The notes below the pieces were generated by a model. The model saw only the letters and a list, made by a program, of their open reading frames with translations. It was not told where the DNA came from and searched no databases. Below, piece after piece: positions 46,424 through 54,045 of a stretch of 64,000 bases of DNA. The position numbers and the translations under genes were made by a program. Origin of the DNA: an uncultured Bacteroidia bacterium. Its GTDB lineage: Bacteria > Bacteroidota > Bacteroidia > Bacteroidales > ML635J-15. The stretch covers positions 396,131 to 460,130 of the forward strand of contig CADCCZ010000002.1 in NCBI GenBank assembly GCA_902800045.1. Direction: 5' to 3'. How positions within the stretch are numbered: the stretch's first letter is position 1; each line of letters opens with the position of its first letter.

Positions 46424-47260
46424 TCAAATCACCAATTTAACACAATTTTCGCCGATTTCCACCATTCTCTTCCTATACAATCCGCCCAAGGCCTTCTTGA
46501 AATTCTTCTTTGAGATGCCAAAGGTCTTGTATATCAGTTGTGGACTGCTATTGTCGCAGATGTTCATCTCGCCCTTGTGCTTCTTGAGGTAGGCTACAAT
46601 CTTGTCCTCGAAGTTGCCGATGTCCTCGTGGTCGTTGCGGAACATACGGAGGTCGAGCTTGTTGTCGTCGCGGACTTTCTTCACAATCACATCCACCTCA
46701 TCGCCGGAATGCAGTTCCGAGAAAACCTCGTTTGCGTACAGGATTCCCAGATACTTGTTTTCGACTATCAGGTTGTAGCCCAAGCTTGTGCGGCGAGTCA
46801 CCAGTGCGTGGACCTTCTGGTTTTCGTCAACTTGCGGGCGCTGGCTCTCGTCGATGTACTTTTCGTACTTGGTGCTTGCAACGGCACGGTTGGTGTCCTC
46901 GTCGAGATATACATACACGATGTAGTCCTCATCGACCTTCAAATCGACCTTCTGCTCCTTGAAGGGACAGAATAGGTCCTTTTCGATTCCCCAGTCGAGA
47001 AACGAACCGTACTTGGTGTTGGCGACGCAGGTTAGGCTTCCGAACTCGCCTATTCCGACAAACGGACTACCCATGCATCCGTGAACCTTGCCGTCGGAAC
47101 CGTTGTACAGGAAAATGCTTTCGGGTTCGCCAATTTCGTATTTTTTCACGAGGTCGATGTTTTCAACTTCGAGGGTTCCGTGCTCGGCAGCGTCGAACAG
47201 CAGTTTTTCGCCCTCGAAGCCCACAACCTTCAACTCGTGTGATTTCCAGATTTCAAGCAT
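46424..47260 (-). CDS. CvfB-like S1 RNA-binding protein
   Basis: About 278 aa from MLEIWKSHELKVVG at 47260. It has several S1/OB-type barrels (YGSFLDWGIEKDLFCPFKEQ; NLIVENKYLGILYANEVF, HSGDEVDVIVKKVRDDNKLDLRM). A C-terminal winged helix is formed by SPQLIYKTFGISKKNFKKALGGLYRKRMVEI. This is the CvfB arrangement (three S1-like domains plus winged helix). CvfB binds RNA and affects gene expression. The frame is open 43 codons upstream, but a -7 box lies at 47275-47282, so the shorter start is preferred. Confidence 0.85.
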   Translation of the reverse strand: MLEIWKSHELKVVGFEGEKLLFDAAEHGTLEVENIDLVKKYEIGEPESIFLYNGSDGKVHGCMGSPFVGIGEFGSLTCVANTKYGSFLDWGIEKDLFCPFKEQKVDLKVDEDYIVYVYLDEDTNRAVASTKYEKYIDESQRPQVDENQKVHALVTRRTSLGYNLIVENKYLGILYANEVFSELHSGDEVDVIVKKVRDDNKLDLRMFRNDHEDIGNFEDKIVAYLKKHKGEMNICDNSSPQLIYKTFGISKKNFKKALGGLYRKRMVEIGENCVKLVI

Positions 47261-47274
47261 AATATAATTTTTTG

Positions 47275-47282
47275 CAAAAATA
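47275..47282 (-). promoter_or_regulatory. Candidate -7 box (TATTTTTG) for the CvfB-like gene
   Basis: Exact TAnnTTTG match on the minus strand, 14 bp before the ATG at 47260. Confidence 0.48.
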
Positions 47283-47416
47283 CACATTTTCTGGCACATA
47301 CAGGCAACCGAATAAAACAACATCTGCGCCCATTCGAAATTTTTGCGTATATACGCATTTTTGTCGAGTAGGGATCTTTGGAGCAACAACTCATGCCACT
47401 ACGCTTTGTTCGGCTC

Positions 47417-47457
47417 CGTCAATATCATCCCGATATGGAATTTTGGGTTGATGTATT
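47417..47457. repeat. 41-bp direct repeat, left copy
   Basis: Identical over 41 bp to 48999-49039 (begins cgtcaatatcatcccgat). The two copies flank the AAA_14 ATPase gene. Confidence 0.92.
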
Positions 47458-47462
47458 AGGAG

Positions 47463-47520
47463 TTTTATAAAGCAATATTTAATAAAAGATGCTATTTTTA
47501 TAAAGTAACATTTAATAAAA
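47463..47520. repeat. Two 25-bp TTTTATAAAG...ATTTAATAAAA repeats
   Basis: Copies at 47463-47487 and 47496-47520, 33 bp apart, differ at two positions. A third copy lies on the other side of the ATPase gene at 48965-48989. The half-site ATTTAATAAA recurs in the palindrome at 48872-48894. Confidence 0.8.
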
Positions 47521-47544
47521 TAAGGAAATATTTATTCTTGACCT

Positions 47545-48816
47545 TCATTCTTCAAGTAGCCATTTCCAGCATGGAACAACATCTATATCGCCTTTTGAAT
47601 CTACAATGCTTTCTTCCGAATCGTATGTGATTATAGTCCTCCGACGGCATGGCAGAACTTTTGTAATCTTTTCCAAGGCTGTTGTTTCGCGTTTGCGGGT
47701 GTCGATGTCCGAAAGTGAGTACGAAACCTGTATAGCCCATTCCTTTTCAGGAACATAAAAATCAATCTCTACGCCCGAATTGTAGAAATATACGGTATCG
47801 TGTTCCGAATCGTGTCCAAAACGCCGGAACAACTCCAAGGCCACCAGATTTTCAAGCAACGATGTTTCTCCGTTTAGCAAAAAGAGATTCAGGAAACCGT
47901 TGTCGATGAAATAATACTTGCAGGCACTTTCCTTTTCTGACAGCGAGCCAGTAATATTCCTCAGCCTAAGCAATAGCCAGGCATCTTCGGCATACGATAC
48001 ATAGCTTTGAACAGTAGGAACCGAGATTTTTCCGTTGAACGACGACAATATATGGCTCAAGCGGTTATACGACAAGGGCTGTCCCACGCTTTCTGCGATT
48101 TTTTTCACCAGCAGTCGCAGAGCATTCATATTGTTGATGCCGTTGCGCGTGGCAATGTCGTTCAGGTATATCTTCTGGTAAGTGCTGCTTAGGTATTCGC
48201 GCTTTACATTCATATTGACGGTTTCGGGCATACCTCCATTGGTAAGATATTCGTTGTAATGGCGGAAGAATGATGCGCGCGAGTCGGTGTCGAGAAGATT
48301 GATATTGCCGTATGGAATGTTCAATGCGTCAAGATATTCCCTGAAACTGAAAGGATATATGTCCTTCTGGAGAAATCTGCCGCCGAGTGTGGTCATTATT
48401 TCCTTGCTTAGCATTTTGGCGTTGCTTCCTGTTAGGCATATATGGTATTTGCTGTCAGCCATACGGCGGGCGAATTTTTCCCATCCTTCGATATTCTGCA
48501 TTTCGTCGAGGAAAATATGTGGACGGCAGGCATAAAGTTCCTGATGGCACTCGAGCAGCAAGTTGAAGTCGGTCATAGTGAAACTGTCGATTCGCTCATC
48601 CTCAAAATTCATATATAGAATATCGTTCATACCATATCCTTCCGAAAGCAATTTTTTTATCAACGCATATTGCATATACGATTTCCCAGCCCGACGGACG
48701 CCAGTAAATATATAGTTTTTGTCAGTCTCGACATTATATTCCCTTGGCATAACATCAAGTCTGCCAATTAGTTTAGCGTTGTCTGCCAGTACCTGTCTCA
48801 AAATATTCTTATCCAT
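47545..48816 (-). CDS. AAA_14/DUF4143 family ATPase
   Basis: About 423 aa from MDKNILRQVLADN (seven codons longer from 48837). AAA_14 motifs: Walker A FTGVRRAGKSYMQYAL, Walker B HIFLDEMQNIEGWEKF, sensor CLTGSNAKMLSKEI, then LGGRFLQKDIYPFSFREYL. The C-terminal DUF4143 domain includes YAEDAWLLLRLRN and a nuclease-like GVEIDFYVPEKEWAIQVSYS. The role of these ATPases is unclear; they are numerous and variable in Bacteroidota and archaea. The gene is enclosed by 41-bp direct repeats and TTTTATAAAG-type repeats, as if it were a mobile cassette. Confidence 0.88.
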   Translation of the reverse strand: MDKNILRQVLADNAKLIGRLDVMPREYNVETDKNYIFTGVRRAGKSYMQYALIKKLLSEGYGMNDILYMNFEDERIDSFTMTDFNLLLECHQELYACRPHIFLDEMQNIEGWEKFARRMADSKYHICLTGSNAKMLSKEIMTTLGGRFLQKDIYPFSFREYLDALNIPYGNINLLDTDSRASFFRHYNEYLTNGGMPETVNMNVKREYLSSTYQKIYLNDIATRNGINNMNALRLLVKKIAESVGQPLSYNRLSHILSSFNGKISVPTVQSYVSYAEDAWLLLRLRNITGSLSEKESACKYYFIDNGFLNLFLLNGETSLLENLVALELFRRFGHDSEHDTVYFYNSGVEIDFYVPEKEWAIQVSYSLSDIDTRKRETTALEKITKVLPCRRRTIITYDSEESIVDSKGDIDVVPCWKWLLEE

Positions 48817-48871
48817 CTTACCTATATTATATGGCAATAATTTAAAATTCTAATTTACAAAATTTTACAAA

Positions 48872-48894
48872 TTTATTAAATGCCATTTAATAAA
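48872..48894. promoter_or_regulatory. Palindromic candidate operator upstream of the ATPase
   Basis: TTTATTAAAT-gcc-ATTTAATAAA, a perfect 10-bp inverted repeat 56-78 bp upstream of the ATPase start. It shares its half-site with the flanking 25-bp repeats. Confidence 0.55.
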
Positions 48895-48964
48895 TTCTGC
48901 GCAAATATATGCAATGTTACCGATGCGACAAAATTATAAAGTGAGTTTTTGTAAAAAATATGAT

Positions 48965-48989
48965 TTTTATAAATTACCATTTAATAAAA
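48965..48989. repeat. Third TTTTATAAA...ATTTAATAAAA repeat
   Basis: 25 bp matching 47463-47487 except for a few central bases. It lies 9 bp before the right 41-bp direct repeat. Confidence 0.75.
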
Positions 48990-48998
48990 TTGGAATTG

Positions 48999-49039
48999 CG
49001 TCAATATCATCCCGATATGGAATTTTGGGTTGATGTATT
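48999..49039. repeat. 41-bp direct repeat, right copy
   Basis: Exact copy of 47417-47457. Beyond it the plus strand reads RRFPGKFTVATECRTYFDV...stop in frame, possibly the tail of a lost gene. Confidence 0.92.
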
Positions 49040-49084
49040 GAGAAGATTTCCAGGAAAATTTACTGTGGCAACCGAATGCAGAAC

Positions 49085-49483
49085 TTATTTCGATGTATGT
49101 TCATTAATGTAATCGGTGCTGAGATGAATTACCTTTTTGCACAAATCGACATCGAACATTCCGATGTGGGTAAGGTGGCGTTTTGTTCCCAGTTGCTGCG
49201 AGAGCCATGTGTAAGCCTTGCGACGGCCCATCAGGTGTTTTTCCCATATCTGGTCAAAGGCATTGTGAGCCTCGTGCTTGTACTTGCGCAGTTCTGCATT
49301 CGCAAGGCGACCGAGAGCCTTGTTTGACGACCAATGACATCCAACATAAGCATCGCAGGGACGGCAAATGTACATCTTTCCGTACGACTTGCCGTTATAG
49401 ATTTCGGCGCTGTCAATAAGTTCCGATTCCTTACCGCAGTAAGGACAGATTTTTCCAGATAGTATGAGAGGGGATTCGTCCAT
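49085..49483 (-). CDS. Zinc-finger protein, DUF3268-like
   Basis: A 132-aa protein with a two-part zinc ribbon: ICPYCGKESELIDS...KMYICRPCDAYVGCHWSSNKALGRLAN. A helical C-terminus follows (NAFDQIWEKHLMGRRKAYTWLSQQLG). DUF3268-type proteins occur in phages and integrative elements. A poly-G tract (8 G) lies just upstream of the start on the plus strand. Function unknown, perhaps nucleic-acid binding. Confidence 0.72.
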   Translation of the reverse strand: MDESPLILSGKICPYCGKESELIDSAEIYNGKSYGKMYICRPCDAYVGCHWSSNKALGRLANAELRKYKHEAHNAFDQIWEKHLMGRRKAYTWLSQQLGTKRHLTHIGMFDVDLCKKVIHLSTDYINEHTSK

Positions 49484-49530
49484 TGAGGGGGGGGAATTAC
49501 ATCTTACAAAGACTACTTTATAAGTAAAAA

Positions 49531-49630
49531 TCGTTTAAACCGTTTAAATTTTTTATCACAACAAACACATATTCAATAAGTTACAAAGAAACATCCCTAA
49601 TTTACTTCGTTTAAATCGTTTAAATTTTTA
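49531..49630. repeat. Paired CGTTTAAA(C/T) repeats
   Basis: tcgtttaaaccgtttaaatttttt at about 49531-49553 and cgtttaaatcgtttaaattttta at about 49609-49630: two tandem pairs of a 9-bp unit, about 78 bp apart, in the spacer after the ClpP-like gene. They could be operator sites or hairpin halves. Confidence 0.55.
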
Positions 49631-49634
49631 AATT

Positions 49635-50237
49635 CTATACAATTTTACTTATAATCTTATATTTTTTAGCCTTTTCAGCTGTTATATACCAGTCCTTCTT
49701 GCATTTGTATATTTCATTTAGCTTTTCAACAGGGATTCCTGTGTTATCTTTATAGATGCTCCACATCAATTTATGAAGGCGCTTCTCTTCTTCTACATTC
49801 TCCTCAAGGTCTTTCATTTTTCCCAAAATCAAACTTGACAGCGTATGGTACATAAATGTTGTGTTAGGGTATGCAAAACGATGCTCTAAGTCAACCGCCA
49901 GCATTATAATAGTGCCTGCTGACATGATTTTGCCTACACAATAGATATTCACAACATATTCCTGAGTAAGCTTTTTAATTTCATCATAAATCGCTAGCAT
50001 GTCATATAAGCTGCCGCCATAAGTGCATAAATAAATGTTTATAGCTGGTCTAATAATTTGAAATTCAATGCCAGCAGACTTTAAAGACACTGTATTCTGC
50101 TCAACTACTTCATTGTCAGAGCCTTTAATCTCATTTATCTTGTCCACCACAGTCTGCCACATGTCCTCACCTACAGTACCCTTGATGTAGATGTTATGTA
50201 TCTTTTCATCAAATGTCTTTATTGTAAATTCTGCCAT
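49635..50237 (-). CDS. ClpP-like serine protease
   Basis: A 200-aa ClpP/crotonase-fold protein. Strand and oxyanion text INIYLCTYGGSLYDMLAIYDEI is followed by nucleophile VGKIMSAGTII (S106), His in TTFMYHTL (H131), and a helical handle (GKMKDLEENVEEEKRLHKLMW). It resembles the ClpP-like proteases of phages and mobile elements more than housekeeping ClpP. It may process or degrade a protein encoded in the same island. Upstream by 6 bp is a short frame without a start codon. Confidence 0.8.
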   Translation of the reverse strand: MAEFTIKTFDEKIHNIYIKGTVGEDMWQTVVDKINEIKGSDNEVVEQNTVSLKSAGIEFQIIRPAINIYLCTYGGSLYDMLAIYDEIKKLTQEYVVNIYCVGKIMSAGTIIMLAVDLEHRFAYPNTTFMYHTLSSLILGKMKDLEENVEEEKRLHKLMWSIYKDNTGIPVEKLNEIYKCKKDWYITAEKAKKYKIISKIV

Positions 50238-50243
50238 ATCTTC

Positions 50244-50420
50244 TTACTTTTTATTTTCATTTTCCCATTTTATAATAGACATACAAGTATGTAATGCGCT
50301 GTCTATAAGCGCCATTTCAGCATTATGCCTTTGCTTCTCTGCTAATATTTCCTCCCTAAGAAGTATTAATGCTTCTTCTGCAGTTATTTTATCTGCGAGC
50401 CAGCCATTTCTACCTTCTAA
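50244..50420 (-). pseudogene. Short coding-like frame without a start codon
   Basis: A 58-codon frame (LEGRNGWLADKITAEEALILLREEI...ENKK) ends 6 bp before the ClpP-like start. The residue pattern looks like a real amphipathic helical protein. An in-frame stop immediately precedes it and the only ATGs are at codon 36 or later. It is either the end of a gene whose 5' part was lost, or uses an unusual start. Confidence 0.4.
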
Positions 50421-50472
50421 TTATAATTTTACTCATAATATTCACTAAATTTGATTAAACATTTTTTTCATT

Positions 50473-51984
50473 TTAATGACTTGGAGAAACTTCAATCTTA
50501 AGGCACGACCAACTCCATTCACTTCTCTTTTTATTGTATGAGTACAAAACTAGAGCAGAAATTTTGTCTTCTGGATTAAGTTGCATTCTTTTAGCTTGTT
50601 CTGCAGGAATGTAATACGAGTTTGAATCGGCAGTTTTCAAAAAATATGCAGTCTTTGCCATATTGGTTGATACCACACCGTTGACCTTTTGAAAATAGTC
50701 ATTTGAAAGGTTTTCTTTAGAAACTCTTACGGAATTTATTTTCATATAACCTTCCGAAGAAACTTCTGCTATACGAATTTTTAGAATATCCCCTATGTTT
50801 AGTTTTTTTACGTATCTATCAAATTTAAAGAAACCTTCCTTCTTCTGTCCATATACAATTGTTGCCATCTTTTTGTCTTTGTTTACAAAAGACACCACTG
50901 CATCTGTTTCTGGAATATCTGCAAAAAGGACTTCGTTTGAAATGGACAAATAATCTAATTCGTATGATGGCTTTTGATTTGCAGATGCAATGTACCAATC
51001 TTCTTTTTGCATTGCACTTGCATTATATGAAATACGTGCTTGCGTATCTTCTTTTACTTTTATGTACTTATCCAAATAGAATCGGGCATCGGCATAATAT
51101 TTCAGTTGCTTAAACGCGTCTGCAAGTATTAAATAAAGATTGACGAGAAATTGCTCCTGAGTGTGACAATGAACAGCTCTAAGCAAACATGCCATACATT
51201 TTTCGTCATCTTCTGCAAGTGCTTCTGCAAGTAAATGCCAAGCCCAAAATTCCGATTGCTTCTTTCTAACAAAAGGTACTATATAGCTCATTGTTTCCTC
51301 TTTTGTTCCACCTTGTGCTATTAGCATTTTGCCAATGTAATAGTTGGGATACTGCATTTCTGGATGTTTTTCAGCCAAATCTTGCATCTTGGGAATAAAC
51401 ATAGAAATAGCATCTTTGTCTCTTTTGTTAATCAATTGCTTTGCGTATGCCAAATATGCGCCTTCAACTGTAGAGATAGACATTTTCCGTCCATTCGGCA
51501 AAATCTCTGGGGTATAGTCCTCATCTTGAAAATTATCAAAGCCCCACCAGTCGCAAAACTCTGTAAAGCGTTGCCATTTATCTTTAATAGTCATAAAGGC
51601 TTTGAGTAATACGGAATATTCTTTACTTGGTTTGCTAAACGGAAAAACTTGAATCAAATCAAATAATGTTGAAAGAAAATCTGTAGGAATAATTTGCATA
51701 TTGGAACATTCCCGAACTATTGCATTAATTGGCCATATTATGTTGTTCCAAATCATGGTTTCGTCAGCAGGAATTTCCAATGCATTCAATTCGGACAATT
51801 TGGCAATAAACTCATCACGATGAGCAAAAGATGCATTTGCTTTTATAGCATCAAATAAACACCATCCCAATGCCCTTTTTGACCATATATCATCAGAATT
51901 TTGCTGGTAATCGTTGATTGCCATTTCGTATGCTTCCTGAGAGTTGCCCGTTTTTCTCAAATTCATTACTTCCTTGAAAGCCAT
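50473..51984 (-). CDS. TPR-like/OB-fold-like protein paired with the helicase
   Basis: About 503 aa from MAFKEVMNLRKTGNSQEAYEMAINDYQQNSDDIW at 51984; this start lies just after a promoter with a dyad operator. The N-terminal ~350 residues are helical TPR-like repeats. The C-terminal part has beta-rich segments resembling OB/cold-shock-type barrels (AVVSFVNKDKKMATIVYGQKKEGFFKF; LNIGDILKIRIAEVSSEGYMKINSVRV). It begins 63 bp after the helicase stop, with its own promoter. A nucleic-acid-binding partner of the helicase is a reasonable guess; no enzyme motif is seen. Confidence 0.65.
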   Translation of the reverse strand: MAFKEVMNLRKTGNSQEAYEMAINDYQQNSDDIWSKRALGWCLFDAIKANASFAHRDEFIAKLSELNALEIPADETMIWNNIIWPINAIVRECSNMQIIPTDFLSTLFDLIQVFPFSKPSKEYSVLLKAFMTIKDKWQRFTEFCDWWGFDNFQDEDYTPEILPNGRKMSISTVEGAYLAYAKQLINKRDKDAISMFIPKMQDLAEKHPEMQYPNYYIGKMLIAQGGTKEETMSYIVPFVRKKQSEFWAWHLLAEALAEDDEKCMACLLRAVHCHTQEQFLVNLYLILADAFKQLKYYADARFYLDKYIKVKEDTQARISYNASAMQKEDWYIASANQKPSYELDYLSISNEVLFADIPETDAVVSFVNKDKKMATIVYGQKKEGFFKFDRYVKKLNIGDILKIRIAEVSSEGYMKINSVRVSKENLSNDYFQKVNGVVSTNMAKTAYFLKTADSNSYYIPAEQAKRMQLNPEDKISALVLYSYNKKRSEWSWSCLKIEVSPSH

Positions 51985-52010
51985 AGTCCTTTTGTTTTTG
52001 TTTTCGGTTG

Positions 52011-52046
52011 CAAAATAATATATTGTATGTGCAAATGTATTGCACA
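52011..52046 (-). promoter_or_regulatory. Promoter with dyad operator, copy 1
   Basis: -7-like box TTATTTTG (52011-52018) and a perfect dyad TGTGCAA-N5-TTGCACA (52028-52046), 9 bp apart. The initial transcript region reads GCAACCGAAAAC. It serves the TPR-like gene at 51984. Same arrangement as at 59541-59576, 60133-60170 and 60700-60735. Confidence 0.75.
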
Positions 52047-54035
52047 CTATTGTAATTTTTTACAAAAAGTTTTTAATAATAGATCTTCTTCTCCTCCAGT
52101 GCTTTGCGGTGTAACAGACGAGTACATTCCTTTTGCATTATAGTTAAAAGAAACTGTAGAAACATAAGGATGTGTTTTCAAATAGTATATGTCCTTCCAT
52201 TGCTCTTGACGAATGTTCAGTATTGTTATGCTTAATTCATCTGCTATAGACATTACAAGTTCGTGAAGTTTAGATGCAAATTCTGTTTTCGGTTCAAACG
52301 GCAGTTCCTTTGGAATTAAAGACAACTCTATCAATTGTTCAACAAGACTTGAAAAATCGTTATCATTGGTGCTTATCAGTTCTCGCTTCGTAGAGTATCC
52401 TTCTTTTCTGTACCATTGTTTAAATGTGCAGCATTTCCCGTCTTTCTCAAATGTCAGCAAATGTTGAAATGTGAAATCTCTATTTTCTTTACATACAATA
52501 CCTTGCTCTGCACATAGTGAATTTATTCTTTCAAAATGCCAATCAAGGAAATTTTCACCAGACGGTACATAATAAACAACTTTATCCGTTTTGCCAATAG
52601 GCATTACTATCATTTTGCTTACAGCATTGAACGATGGTGATGCGAAGTGCCATAATTGCTTACTACTTCGAGTTATAGCTGTGTATGCCCAACGAAAATA
52701 ATCACTGTTAGTTTTTCCTCCTAACTTATCCATATCTGCAAATACATTTTCCCATTCTCCACCCTGTGCCTTATGGCAAGTGATAGCATAGCCATATTTG
52801 CAGATTAAAGCATGTAGATATTTGTCAGTTTTTATACAACTGCGATACTCGTCTGACCCTTGCTTAATTTTATTTTTGGTCATACGGTTATTGAAATCAG
52901 TCATTAATGCTTGATAATATTCCTTTGACACAGTCCCCAATGGATCGGTTAGAAAATTGTCTAATATAAAACATTTCAACTGGTCGTGCGTGGGTGTTTC
53001 TATCGTAACTTGCCTAAACACCAACTCCATCTCCTTTATGATGCCTTGTCCTTCTTCATTTTTTCCTCCACTATAGAAATGAACATTCCGTTTTTCAAGC
53101 ATATTGTCATTAGCACAATCTAGTACACGGACAATTGTTCCATTGAAAAGTTCAACAGTGTTATAATAGTTGTTTTGCGAAACCAAAAGCAAATCTCCCG
53201 GCAAAAGTCTCTCTTGGGCGTTATTAAAGAACATTTCCCTGATTTTGATATTGTAGTCAAGGACTTGCTTGTTGGAATAAGCAATAATAATGGTATTCTC
53301 GTCTATTGAACCGCAAGTAACATTTTTATAATCTTCCAAAATAGAATTGCTATTCTTCACATCTTCTCCATCTGAAATTACAAATTCGTTAAATGTGCTG
53401 GTCTCAATGGCATTACGAACAAATGAAGCATTCTTCAAAATGGAACTGTCAGCTACTTGGCGAACAATATCTCGAAGCATGAACTCTTTGCATGTTTTTT
53501 GGTATTTCTGTTCTATATATTCGGCACTCATTGCCGGTGACATTGCTTGTCCAACAGGTGGTAACTGGGCATAGTCGCCCACAAAAACAATTTTTCTTGC
53601 ACCGCAATATTCAAACAAATCTTTTAACAAGAAACCAGAGCCAAATTTATACATATCACTCTCGCTATACTTGTCTGAAATCATTGATGCTTCATCCACA
53701 AAATATATTGTTTTAGATAGAGAATCTTCGTTGTGTCTAAGTGTGAATATCAATTGTCCTGTTCCATCATATTTTAGACCTTCTTCGATGGTGTAAATTG
53801 ACCGATGAATTGTTGCCGCATTCCTATTCGTTTTGCCACTCAAAACATACGCGGCACGACCTGTGGGCGCCATTAATACGCTTTTCCATTGGTTGTCTAA
53901 TGATTCAATCATTGCTTTCAGCAAGGTTGTTTTTCCTGTACCTGCTGAACCTTTCAGAATGAAAACATTTTCATCTGAATTTACGAATGCTTCAAATTGA
54001 GCGAAAGCAGTTTGTTGGGACGGAGTGAGAGACAT
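52047..54035 (-). CDS. RecD/Pif1-like superfamily 1 DNA helicase
   Basis: A 662-aa helicase: Q-motif LTPSQQTAFAQFE, Walker A LKGSAGTGKTTLL (28-40), Walker B IYFVDEASMIS, FVGDYAQLPPVG (motif III), ITCHKAQGGEWENVF and YTAITRSSKQLWHF (motifs V/VI). The last ~170 residues are an additional domain not recognised (HFERINSLCAEQGIVCKENRDFTFQHLL). It unwinds DNA 5'-3' if it behaves as the RecD2/Pif1 family does. The gene begins 10 bp after the receiver-HEPN gene and so could be part of the retron transcript. Confidence 0.85.
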   Translation of the reverse strand: MSLTPSQQTAFAQFEAFVNSDENVFILKGSAGTGKTTLLKAMIESLDNQWKSVLMAPTGRAAYVLSGKTNRNAATIHRSIYTIEEGLKYDGTGQLIFTLRHNEDSLSKTIYFVDEASMISDKYSESDMYKFGSGFLLKDLFEYCGARKIVFVGDYAQLPPVGQAMSPAMSAEYIEQKYQKTCKEFMLRDIVRQVADSSILKNASFVRNAIETSTFNEFVISDGEDVKNSNSILEDYKNVTCGSIDENTIIIAYSNKQVLDYNIKIREMFFNNAQERLLPGDLLLVSQNNYYNTVELFNGTIVRVLDCANDNMLEKRNVHFYSGGKNEEGQGIIKEMELVFRQVTIETPTHDQLKCFILDNFLTDPLGTVSKEYYQALMTDFNNRMTKNKIKQGSDEYRSCIKTDKYLHALICKYGYAITCHKAQGGEWENVFADMDKLGGKTNSDYFRWAYTAITRSSKQLWHFASPSFNAVSKMIVMPIGKTDKVVYYVPSGENFLDWHFERINSLCAEQGIVCKENRDFTFQHLLTFEKDGKCCTFKQWYRKEGYSTKRELISTNDNDFSSLVEQLIELSLIPKELPFEPKTEFASKLHELVMSIADELSITILNIRQEQWKDIYYLKTHPYVSTVSFNYNAKGMYSSVTPQSTGGEEDLLLKTFCKKLQ

Positions 54036-54045
54036 AATACTATCG

